Shown piece by piece: positions 25,013 through 32,678 of a stretch of DNA of 64,000 bases. The position numbers and the translations under genes are program-made. The notes under the pieces are model-generated. The model was not told the origin of the DNA. It made no database searches and was given only the letters and a program-made list of their open reading frames with translations. The stretch is from Bacteroidales bacterium (GTDB taxonomy: Bacteria; Bacteroidota; Bacteroidia; Bacteroidales; UBA12077): the NCBI GenBank assembly GCA_028282785.1, contig JANQHE010000037.1, positions 142,856 to 206,855 on the forward strand, in the 5' to 3' direction. Within the stretch, counting starts at the first letter, position 1. Each line of letters starts with the position of its first letter.

Positions 25013-27799
25013 TTAAAACTTGAATTTTAACCCTAACTGAAATTTCATTCCATAATATTCAGCTTGCATTGTTCTTTCCGATTCTCCCCAGTATGTTCTT
25101 AATGGTTGATTCAATAAATTATTAGCGTTTACATATACCATCCAATTTTCAGTTATACTGTAATCAGCATTTACATCTAAATAGTTAACCTTGTCATAGT
25201 ATACATCGTAAAATGCTTCGCTTCCTATACCTCCATCATCATTACTATTTAAGAAATCACTTGCATGATTGAATGATACTCTTACATCCAACTTTTTAGT
25301 ATCGTATGCTAAACTTAAATTATACGTGTGTTCTGGTGAGCCACTTAATGGGATATCATCGTTTTCACGGCCTTGAATTTCAATATTATCTAATTTGGAT
25401 TTTACATAAGTATAGTTACCATAAAAGGTAATATTCTTTAAAAATGATGGTAAAAAATCCAAACGACGGCTAAATGCCGCTTCAAATCCATATAGAGTAG
25501 CATCAGCAATGTTCATGGGCTTTCTCGCTTGATCGTATGTGTCCGCACCATATATATAATCATTTTGATATTCAGCACCGATAACATCAGTAAGATCTTT
25601 ATAAAAGAAACCTGCTGATGCTAATCCAATACTTTTGAAGAAATGTTCGTACATTAAGTCGAAATTCATTGATTTGGTTGGTTTTAATTCCGAATTACCA
25701 AATGCGATTTCACTATCATCACGATCAATTTCAACATAAGGAACAAGATCAAAATAATTTGGGCGAGCAATTGTATTTGTCCATGCAAAACGAACATTAG
25801 AGTTTTTGTTTAAAGTATAGTTTAAATGTAAGCCGGGAAGAACACTTAAGTAGTTGTCATCCATTTTGTCTGTTGCGGTTAAAGTTTCATTATCGTTATC
25901 CCAGATTTTACCTTGATACTCCAAACTTGTTTGTTCCAATCTAACGCCTGCAATAATTGTAAAATTTTCTTTAATATTTTGTGTTAGCATTAAATAACCG
26001 GCAATGATATCTTCAGTTGCATCAAAGTCTCCTGCTTCTTCGCTTTCATCTAATTCTCCATCAAAATCGGCACTATTAAGATTGATTTTATCAGAAATTT
26101 CTTTATCTACAAAATGACCTAATTCATAATCTCCAGCCATAAAATCATCTTTTGAAATATCTTCTAAGTTATCTAATACCAATGCATTAAAAGCATCTTC
26201 ATCAACCGGTTCATATTCTCTAAACCAATTATCACGTTTTTTCTCTTTTCCCCGATAACGAACACCAAATTTTAACTTGTTAGCATAATCACCGGTTAAT
26301 AATGGTAATTCAAAATTTAAACGGAAATTCATATCAATTTCCTCGGTATATTGATATTCTTCTGTAAGTTCACCGAATTCCCATGCACTTGTAAAATCTC
26401 CATAATTTGTTGGATCAGAATATGTGAAAACAGGTTCTTCCATATTACTTAAATCTAGGGCAATATCATCTTCAGCTTCATACTCTATATATCTTTCATT
26501 TGGACGTTCTTCACTCGCTTTAGAGTAAGCAGCCATCCAGTCGATTTTCATTTTACCAAATAAGTGTTCTCCGCCTAAGCTAAAACTCATCATTCGTTGA
26601 TCTTCCAAACGTCCATATTTATTATCTTCTACTCCAAATTTAGTTTGACGAACTAATTCTGTAGCATATGTACCATCACCATTATCTTCAATATCCTTAA
26701 TTTCTAATCTATAGCGATTTTCCCAATCGTTTCTTTTATTATAAATTCCGTTAAAATAAAGTTGATGACGCTCATTGAATTTATAATCAAAAGAAGCTGA
26801 GTAACTTTGACGGAAACGTTCTAAATAATATTGTCTGTTTTGAATTTCCGAAGTATAAACATCATCTCCTGTATCATATAAATCATTACTATTATTATCT
26901 TCATAGTCCCATTCAGCTTCGATATTATCCGAACCTAATCTGTTGTCGTAAGCAGAAAGGCTTAATACCATTCCCAACTTATCGTTTAAGAAGCGATCAC
27001 TATAAGCTAAGTTCCCTTTGAAAGACATTTTATCAGCTACAAAATTCCAACCTGTACCTACTTTTCCGGAAAGCTGTGATTTATAAGGTGCCTGCTTTGT
27101 AATAAGGTTTACGGAACCTCCAATTGCATCTGCATCCATATCCGGGGTAACTGCTTTATTATATTCAACCGTTTCAATCATATCAGAAGAAACTAGGTCT
27201 AGTTGTACCGAACGAATTTCAGCTTCAGCAGAAGGTATTCTTTCACCATTAATTGTAATTGAATTTAACTCAGGAGCAGTACCACGAATATTTCCGAAGC
27301 GAGCTTCACCCTGGTCGTATTGTACATTAATACCAGGAATACGTTTTAAAGCATCACCAATGTTTGCATCAGGGAATCTTTCTAATTGTTCAGAAGAAAC
27401 AATGTTTGTAATGTTTATTGCATTTTTCTGAGTATTTAAGGCTTTTGACTCACCAACTAAACGGCTGTTGATAACAACTTCTTCAAGTTCAACCCCAGCT
27501 TCAAGCTCGAAATTAACAACAAGAGTTTTTCCACTCTCAACTGTAATAGTTTGTGATTGACCCGTAAATCCTATATAACTTACTTCAATAGTATACTCCC
27601 CGGCAGCAAGTTTATTAAAAAAATATTCTCCATTTACATTCGAAACGGTTCCAAGACGAATGCTATTATTTAATAAGATGTTAGCACCTGGAAGAGGTTG
27701 TTGGTCGGTGTCTACCACTCGCCCTTTGATAATGCCATTTTGAGCCGTGGCAAAACCAGATAAAAGTAAAAAAACAAAGATTAGTTTGATTGTTTTCAT
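25013..27799 (-). CDS. TonB-dependent receptor with N-terminal carboxypeptidase-regulatory-like domain
   Basis: Outer-membrane active transporter, 928 residues. A signal peptide occupies 1-19 (FATAQ). A carboxypeptidase D regulatory-like domain (about 22-105: GIIKGRVVDTDQQPLPGANI, GEYTIEVSYIGF) precedes the plug (about 115-240: SSEQLERFPDANIGDALKRI, IRGTAPELNSITINGERI). A 22-strand barrel follows to the C-terminal Phe (LGLKFKF). This layout without a SusD partner is common for phosphate- or metal-related receptors. The two phytase genes downstream point to phytate or phosphate-ester uptake, but substrate is inference. The mRNA leader is highly structured (27808-27871). Confidence 0.9.
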   Translation of the reverse strand: MKTIKLIFVFLLLSGFATAQNGIIKGRVVDTDQQPLPGANILLNNSIRLGTVSNVNGEYFFNKLAAGEYTIEVSYIGFTGQSQTITVESGKTLVVNFELEAGVELEEVVINSRLVGESKALNTQKNAINITNIVSSEQLERFPDANIGDALKRIPGINVQYDQGEARFGNIRGTAPELNSITINGERIPSAEAEIRSVQLDLVSSDMIETVEYNKAVTPDMDADAIGGSVNLITKQAPYKSQLSGKVGTGWNFVADKMSFKGNLAYSDRFLNDKLGMVLSLSAYDNRLGSDNIEAEWDYEDNNSNDLYDTGDDVYTSEIQNRQYYLERFRQSYSASFDYKFNERHQLYFNGIYNKRNDWENRYRLEIKDIEDNGDGTYATELVRQTKFGVEDNKYGRLEDQRMMSFSLGGEHLFGKMKIDWMAAYSKASEERPNERYIEYEAEDDIALDLSNMEEPVFTYSDPTNYGDFTSAWEFGELTEEYQYTEEIDMNFRLNFELPLLTGDYANKLKFGVRYRGKEKKRDNWFREYEPVDEDAFNALVLDNLEDISKDDFMAGDYELGHFVDKEISDKINLNSADFDGELDESEEAGDFDATEDIIAGYLMLTQNIKENFTIIAGVRLEQTSLEYQGKIWDNDNETLTATDKMDDNYLSVLPGLHLNYTLNKNSNVRFAWTNTIARPNYFDLVPYVEIDRDDSEIAFGNSELKPTKSMNFDLMYEHFFKSIGLASAGFFYKDLTDVIGAEYQNDYIYGADTYDQARKPMNIADATLYGFEAAFSRRLDFLPSFLKNITFYGNYTYVKSKLDNIEIQGRENDDIPLSGSPEHTYNLSLAYDTKKLDVRVSFNHASDFLNSNDDGGIGSEAFYDVYYDKVNYLDVNADYSITENWMVYVNANNLLNQPLRTYWGESERTMQAEYYGMKFQLGLKFKF

Positions 27800-27807
27800 G
27801 ATATACG

Positions 27808-27871
27808 TTTTAAGTTTAAAAATGAAAACTTAAAATTAGGTCTACCATGGTTTCGAGACCTTAATCGAAAC
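27808..27871 (-). promoter_or_regulatory. Structured 5' leader of the TonB-dependent receptor mRNA
   Basis: Three inverted repeats lie directly upstream of the ATG. TTTTAAGTTT (27808-27817) pairs with AAACTTAAAA (27826-27835), a perfect 10-bp stem 8 bases before the start codon. AGGTCT (27838-27843) pairs with AGACCT (27856-27861). GTTTCGA (27850-27856) pairs with TCGAAAC (27865-27871). The last two share bases and cannot form together, which hints at alternative folds or a protein-binding site. Confidence 0.45.
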
Positions 27872-28054
27872 TTATTTTTATGTTAAAGGAAGATGTTTGA
27901 CTTATCGATTATCAATAGCGGCTCTTAGAAGTTCAACTGTAGACACAATGTATTTTATAGAAGATTTTCTTATACAAACGCTTTTGAATTTATTTATCTT
28001 CTATTACTTGTTCAATACCTTTAACTTATTAAAACATTAATTATAAGTTATTTC

Positions 28055-28080
28055 AAAAAAAAATTCCCTAATCGGGAATC
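28055..28080 (-). terminator. Intrinsic terminator after the peroxiredoxin gene
   Basis: On the - strand, ATTCCC (28079-28074), loop GATTA and GGGAAT (28068-28063) are followed by a run of T to 28055. The + strand also has CTTTTT after the stem, so it may work both ways. Confidence 0.75.
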
Positions 28081-28104
28081 TTTTTATCTAGATATGTTAA
28101 AAAG

Positions 28105-28821
28105 TTATTGTTTTAAAACTTTTTTAAGTACTTCTTCTTTATCTAACTCTTTTGTACAAAAGAACCAATCATAACATTTCATATTCTCTTTTCCTTCCAT
28201 TCTCTCTTTAGCCGTACCACAAGAACCAGCCGGAGGAACGATCACATCATCACCTGGTTGCCAGTCTGCCGGGGTTGCTACTCCAAATTCATCAGCAGTT
28301 TGTAAAGCTATTAAAACTCTATATAATTCCTCAAAATTTCTTCCTAAGCTTAGCGGATAATAAATAATTGTTCTTATTATTCCTTTTGGATCGATAAAAA
28401 ATACCGCCCGAACGGCCTTCGTACTATCTTCATTTGGTTGGATCATACCATACTTTCTTGCTACATCCATTTTTATATCTTCAATTAAAGGAAAAGTTAC
28501 TTCTATGTCCTTCATTCCTTTATACTCGATTTTTTCTTTAATGGTACGTAACCATGCAATATGGCTGTACAATCCATCGATGGATAAACCTATCAATTCG
28601 CACTTTGCTTCATTAAATTGCTTTTCCATATGAGCAAATGTCATAAATTCCGATGTGCAAACCGGAGTAAAATCTGCCGGATGACTAAATAAAATTGCCC
28701 ATTTACCTTTGTAATCCTTCGGGAAATTAATTTCTCCTTGTGTTGTTATTGCAGTAAATTCAGGTGCTGCATCGCCTATTCTTGGCATTGAAACAACTTC
28801 TTGTTCAACTTTTTCTTCCAT
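28105..28821 (-). CDS. Peroxiredoxin (Prx6/archaeal-type, extended C-terminus)
   Basis: Cytoplasmic peroxidase that reduces H2O2 or organic peroxides. 238 residues with the AhpC/TSA fold; peroxidatic Cys55 in HPADFTPVCTSE. The long C-terminal domain and the pattern of three more cysteines (GSCGTAKERM, NMKCYDWFFC) match the Prx6-type enzymes first known from archaea and thermophiles, in which a C-terminal Cys resolves the sulfenate. The last gene of the regulator-ferritin-peroxiredoxin operon, 47 bp after the ferritin-like gene, followed by an intrinsic terminator. Peroxide induction through the Fur-family regulator is expected from the layout. Confidence 0.92.
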   Translation of the reverse strand: MEEKVEQEVVSMPRIGDAAPEFTAITTQGEINFPKDYKGKWAILFSHPADFTPVCTSEFMTFAHMEKQFNEAKCELIGLSIDGLYSHIAWLRTIKEKIEYKGMKDIEVTFPLIEDIKMDVARKYGMIQPNEDSTKAVRAVFFIDPKGIIRTIIYYPLSLGRNFEELYRVLIALQTADEFGVATPADWQPGDDVIVPPAGSCGTAKERMEGKENMKCYDWFFCTKELDKEEVLKKVLKQ

Positions 28822-28868
28822 AATTTTAATTAATTTGATATGATAATTGATTAATTTATTCCCTTTTA

Positions 28869-29366
28869 TTACTCAGCAGGCATACCATCCGAAATATTTT
28901 TACTTCTTTCAATTGATTGAAGTGCTAAATAGTTGTCTCCGAATTTTGCAAGATTCTCTAACTCATCATCATACTGATTAAAATGACGTTCTTCATCTTC
29001 AACTAACTGTTCAAAAAGTTTTTTAGAAACGGAATCATTGTTTTGTGAACATTCGTTAGCCCATTTATTGTAGTCATTTGCACTTCCTTCTTCCATTTGA
29101 GTAGCTAACTCCAACATATCTTTAACCACATGGATTTTTTTAACCGGTTCAGAAGCAGTCATCTCAACTTCTCCTTTTAGGAACAATATTCTTTCTGCCA
29201 GCATTTCAATATGTAACATTTCATCAATAGCCGTACGCTTAAATAATCCTGCTAACAGGTCATAGCCCTGATCGTCGCAATGGAAGTGGAAATACATATA
29301 TTGATGAACGGCTGATAATTCGTCTGCAATAGCTTTGTTTAATAGTTCAATACTTTTTTCTTTCAT
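28869..29366 (-). CDS. Ferritin-like protein (bacterioferritin type)
   Basis: 165-residue four-helix diiron protein. The metal ligands can be placed: Glu near 16 (ADELSAVHQYMYF), the Glu-x-x-His of the second helix (AIDEMLHIEMLAERI), Glu near 92 (QMEEGSANDYNKW) and EDEERHF in the fourth helix. It oxidises and stores Fe2+, or protects DNA from Fenton chemistry. The bacterioferritin-type helix A (NKAIADELSAVHQY) fits, but no clear haem Met is assigned. It lies 5 bp after the regulator gene and 47 bp before the peroxiredoxin gene, so iron sequestration and peroxide removal are produced together. Confidence 0.88.
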   Translation of the reverse strand: MKEKSIELLNKAIADELSAVHQYMYFHFHCDDQGYDLLAGLFKRTAIDEMLHIEMLAERILFLKGEVEMTASEPVKKIHVVKDMLELATQMEEGSANDYNKWANECSQNNDSVSKKLFEQLVEDEERHFNQYDDELENLAKFGDNYLALQSIERSKNISDGMPAE

Positions 29367-29371
29367 GTTCT

Positions 29372-29797
29372 TTAGGTTTTATTGTTTAAAAAATTTCCAA
29401 TGATTTGTAATTTGATATCTTCAATTTTAAAATCTTTAATATTCTTTTTTTCGAAATAATCTTTAAGAATCTGATTTAGCTCATCATCATAATAATCTTC
29501 AATTCGATCTGATTTAATGCAATATAAATGGTGATGTTTTTCCAGAATCGCATCATAACGCATAATGTCTTTATCAGTTTTTACCTTTTCGATGATTTCT
29601 TTTTCAACGAATGTTTCAAGAGTTTTATAAACTGTTCCTACCGCTATATTAGGATGATTTTGTTTGATAAAATCAATAATTCTTTCTGCTGTCGGATGAT
29701 CCCCTAATTTAGTTACAGCTTCTAGTACAACTAAACGTTGTGGTGTAACCTTTAAACCTGCTTTTATTAAAGTTTCTTTTGTTTTCTTAAATTTCAC
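29372..29797 (-). CDS. perR: Fur-family peroxide/iron regulator (PerR-like)
   Basis: 141-residue Fur-family repressor. The winged-helix N-terminus (about 1-80) has the family pattern: LKVTPQRLVVLEAV, HPTAERIIDFI and VGTVYKTLETF. The dimerisation part has the regulatory metal-site region with a His cluster (LEKHHHLYC). Unlike classic PerR/Fur, it has a single cysteine and lacks both CxxC pairs that hold the structural zinc (the first reads YCIKS and the C-terminus has none). It starts with GTG at 29797; no ATG nearby restores the conserved N-terminus. It heads an operon with ferritin-like and peroxiredoxin genes and has an operator of the PerR type over its own promoter. PerR rather than Fur is inferred from these targets. 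Confidence 0.8.
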   Translation of the reverse strand: MKFKKTKETLIKAGLKVTPQRLVVLEAVTKLGDHPTAERIIDFIKQNHPNIAVGTVYKTLETFVEKEIIEKVKTDKDIMRYDAILEKHHHLYCIKSDRIEDYYDDELNQILKDYFEKKNIKDFKIEDIKLQIIGNFLNNKT

Positions 29798-29813
29798 AAA
29801 TAAAAAATATTAG

Positions 29814-29838
29814 TTAAGAATTATTCTTAATTAAGAAT
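29814..29838. promoter_or_regulatory. PerR/Fur-type operator
   Basis: TTAAGAAT-T-ATTCTTAA (29814-29830) is a perfect inverted repeat with a one-base centre, the 7-1-7 layout of PerR/Fur boxes. A third half-site TTAAGAAT (29831-29838) follows at once. It covers the predicted start point of the regulator operon near 29835, so binding would block transcription. Confidence 0.75.
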
Positions 29839-29841
29839 GAG

Positions 29842-29872
29842 TAAAATTAAAAAAATATTACAAACTATCAAA
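29842..29872 (-). promoter_or_regulatory. Promoter of the PerR-ferritin-peroxiredoxin operon
   Basis: The -33 TTTG (29872-29869) and the -7 TAATTTTA (29849-29842), seven of eight matches to TAnnTTTG, are 19 bp apart, the ideal spacing. The operator at 29814-29838 lies directly downstream. Confidence 0.6.
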
Positions 29873-29924
29873 TTGTTTTGTAAAAATTAATTAAAAAATA
29901 ATAAATCTCTTTCGTTACTTTGGA

Positions 29925-29947
29925 TTTAGTTAATTATAATAACTAAA
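29925..29947. repeat. Inverted repeat in the PerR/GH31 intergenic region
   Basis: TTTAGTTA (29925-29932) pairs with TAACTAAA (29940-29947) across a 7-base loop. There is no following T-run in either direction, so it is more likely an operator-like or structural site than a terminator. Confidence 0.35.
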
Positions 29948-30092
29948 AATACTTTCTGAAAGATACGCCTAATTCACTAATTTTGGCTTTGTTTATAAAA
30001 AAACCTCTTATATCCTTGTACTGAAAAAACTGCCTTAAAGAATAGCAATAAAATTACAAAAAGTATATAAAAGATATTATAATTGATTTGCA

Positions 30093-32507
30093 CTAGTAAG
30101 TGATTTGCTTTTTGGGCTGTCTGATCTTAATATTTATATCTGAATTCTCTTTCCATTTGAAAGAAATGACTAATTGATCCGTTATTTCATCATATTCATA
30201 TGATATTTGCTGATCATTTAATACTACATCTTTAGGTGATATTCCTAGTTTATGTATAATTAAATTAATCTTTCTATCAGTAGATTTATAGTTAGTGCCT
30301 AACTCATTCTTAAATTCTATATTCAAGCTTTCATCTTCAAACTCTCCTGAAAAATAAAGAATCTCATATTCACCTTTTTTGTATGCCATTGGAGTAATAC
30401 CGTCATCATCATATAATTTTCCTTTATTCTCAGAATCAGTTGGGTCCGGATAATAATGAATATCAAGCTCCTTAGTATCATAAAATTTGGTTGATTGAAC
30501 AGGTCGAACCATAGGAATAAACGATCCTGCTTTAACAAACACGGGAATATGATCTTTTTCAACCGTAACCATGTATTCTCTTCCTCCCTTATAAGTCTTA
30601 TTTGAATAAAAGTCAAACCAGGTTGCATTAGCCGGCATATAAACTTTTTTTTCCTTAATTTCAGGATCTTTTACCGGAGATACTAAAAAATTATCTCCCC
30701 ATAAATAAGTATCCGAATTCAAATACAGGCTATCATTATTGGGTTCCATAAAAAACATCGGACGCATTAATGGGATTCCTGATTGAGTATTATCAAATGC
30801 AATGGTATAAATATATGGTAATAGACTGTAACGAAGCTTAATTGATTCCCGGGCTAATGATTTAGTCGTATCATCATGAAAAACAGGTTCCGAAGCTATA
30901 TGTTCCTGTGCATGCGGACGATATATCGGTTGAAAAACTCCGTATTGTAACCAACGTGTATACATTTCCGGTTCGAATTTATCCCCTCCGGCAAATCCCC
31001 CAAGGTCTGAATGCATGTATGCTATTCCTTGTAATCCCATTTGTAATGATATTTCGGCTTGAGGTTTTAATCCTCCCCAACTGCGGCTTACGTCTCCTGT
31101 CCAAGGTATTATTCCAAAACGCTGTGATCCTGAATAACCTGCCCGCATTAAAATAAATGGTCGTTGTTCCAGAAAATCTTTTTCATATCCCTCATAAATT
31201 AATCGTGTCCAATCGTGACCATAAATATTGTGAACTTCATCGGCACTTCCTATAGCATGTTGTGCTTCTGACGGATGAACTTCAGGCTCTCCAAGATCGC
31301 CCCACCAACCACCAATTCCCATGTTGGTAAAATCTTTATAAATATTCCAAAACCATTCTCTGGCTTCCGGCTTGTAAATATCTAGTAATCCAGTATTTCC
31401 AAAGTAAAAATCAAATGTATACGGATTGCCATCCTTATCAGTAGCAACTAACTTTTTTTCAACAACCTCATCCCATCTTTTTGAGGTAGTAAGAATAAAC
31501 GGTTCTGTAACCAATATTGTTTTTACTCCTTTTTCTTTAAAGTCATTAATCATTTTTTGAGGAGTTGGGAAAGAATCCTTAAGAAATTCAAGATTTCCCA
31601 TATGCCCGAATATATCGGCACCAAACCAATAAATATCGATAATCACTGCATCTAATGGTATTGAGTCTTCTGAAAACTTATTAACTGTTTCCCGGGTTTC
31701 CTGTTCGGAGTGATATCCAAATCGACTTGAGAAATTGCCAAATGCCCAGCGAGGTGGCAATGGTTGTTTTCCTGTTAAATCAGTGTATTGATCAATTAAA
31801 TCTTCCCAGGTATCTCCAACTATAACCTGATAAGTTTTACGGCCACTTATAGTTTCATATGTAAGCGTATTATTTTTCTTGCTATCCAAATCCAAATATC
31901 CTATCGGTGCATTATCAAAATGAATGGTATACATCTTTGATGAAACCACTACAGGCATTGTAAAATTCATTAATTCGGAATGGGTTGTATAACCATAATG
32001 AGCTCTATTATATAGTTGTAGCCGATTTCCACGACGATTCATTCCTAAAACTCTGGCTCCTCCTCCAAAAAGCATTTCAGAATCATCCAGGTTAAAACTT
32101 AAGGTTTCATATTCTTTTGTTTTGGCATATCCCTCTTTTTCCGAGATAATCAATTCATTATTATTATAATAACTTATATTGAACGGTTCTTTCGAAATTA
32201 AGACTTTAATTCCTGATGTCTTATATTCTATTGAATTTTTTGTTTCAACAATCTCAGTTTCTAATTGAACCGGAGTTAACACAACTGCGTGCGAATTTGG
32301 ATTATAGCTTTCTCCTTTTGGAATAAATGAAGTTTCTACTATTTTTTTGTTATAATGCTTAATTAGATATAACCCATCATTTGTACGGATCTCAAGCTTT
32401 CCCTCCTTTTCATCATAACCTATAAAAGTTCTCTCTATATTTTGAGCAAATATCGAATTTGAAAATATAAATACTAAAATCAGCAGGACATAAATTCTAT
32501 TTTTCAT
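30093..32507 (-). CDS. Secreted glycoside hydrolase family 31 (alpha-glucosidase/alpha-xylosidase type)
   Basis: 804 residues from the ATG at 32507, which starts a signal peptide (about 1-21, ending NSIFA); an ATG four codons upstream is possible. Layout: an N-terminal beta-sandwich, then the (beta/alpha)8 barrel (about 220-600) with nucleophile Asp404 in GGWWGDLGEPE and acid/base Asp472 in WTGDVSRSW, then C-terminal beta-sandwich domains. The sequence HAQEHIA near residue 535 is a typical GH31 substrate loop. It acts in the periplasm or outside on alpha-linked sugars; which one is not clear. A LacI-type operator lies about 140 bp upstream, which suggests induction by a sugar. Confidence 0.9.
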   Translation of the reverse strand: MKNRIYVLLILVFIFSNSIFAQNIERTFIGYDEKEGKLEIRTNDGLYLIKHYNKKIVETSFIPKGESYNPNSHAVVLTPVQLETEIVETKNSIEYKTSGIKVLISKEPFNISYYNNNELIISEKEGYAKTKEYETLSFNLDDSEMLFGGGARVLGMNRRGNRLQLYNRAHYGYTTHSELMNFTMPVVVSSKMYTIHFDNAPIGYLDLDSKKNNTLTYETISGRKTYQVIVGDTWEDLIDQYTDLTGKQPLPPRWAFGNFSSRFGYHSEQETRETVNKFSEDSIPLDAVIIDIYWFGADIFGHMGNLEFLKDSFPTPQKMINDFKEKGVKTILVTEPFILTTSKRWDEVVEKKLVATDKDGNPYTFDFYFGNTGLLDIYKPEAREWFWNIYKDFTNMGIGGWWGDLGEPEVHPSEAQHAIGSADEVHNIYGHDWTRLIYEGYEKDFLEQRPFILMRAGYSGSQRFGIIPWTGDVSRSWGGLKPQAEISLQMGLQGIAYMHSDLGGFAGGDKFEPEMYTRWLQYGVFQPIYRPHAQEHIASEPVFHDDTTKSLARESIKLRYSLLPYIYTIAFDNTQSGIPLMRPMFFMEPNNDSLYLNSDTYLWGDNFLVSPVKDPEIKEKKVYMPANATWFDFYSNKTYKGGREYMVTVEKDHIPVFVKAGSFIPMVRPVQSTKFYDTKELDIHYYPDPTDSENKGKLYDDDGITPMAYKKGEYEILYFSGEFEDESLNIEFKNELGTNYKSTDRKINLIIHKLGISPKDVVLNDQQISYEYDEITDQLVISFKWKENSDINIKIRQPKKQITY

Positions 32508-32604
32508 TTCTTCAAACATTATATGAATAAGTATTCTCGAATTTTTAGATCTAAAATTTTGAAGTTACTAATTTCAGCTCAATTTATAGCGTTTATTAAA
32601 ATGA

Positions 32605-32623
32605 CTTTTGTTGTTAACAAAAG
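32605..32623. repeat. Short perfect hairpin near the LacI-type operator
   Basis: CTTTTGTT (32605-32612) pairs with AACAAAAG (32616-32623) over a 3-base loop. It may be a weak terminator for the GH3 gene or a second regulatory site of the GH31 gene. Confidence 0.35.
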
Positions 32624-32646
32624 CCAAAAACTATTTAATCTTTAAA

Positions 32647-32660
32647 TGCAAACGTTTGCA
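32647..32660. promoter_or_regulatory. LacI/GalR-family-type operator
   Basis: TGCAAACGTTTGCA is a perfect 14-bp palindrome with the central CG of LacI/GalR-family sites and fits the cre consensus TGNNANCGNTNNCA. It lies 140 bp upstream of the GH31 start and just beyond the stop of the GH3 gene, so the GH31 gene is the likely target. No lacI-type regulator is in the window. Confidence 0.65.
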
Positions 32661-32678
32661 AAGTAAGATTCCAATAAT

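Larger units (their letters stand above)
27800..28104. other. Non-coding region between the receptor and peroxiredoxin genes
   Basis: 305 bp without a convincing ORF. The left end is the folded leader of the receptor gene, and the right end is the peroxiredoxin terminator at 28055-28080. The middle should carry the receptor promoter, but I found no exact TAnnTTTG element on the - strand, which suggests an alternative sigma factor or activator. Confidence 0.6.
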
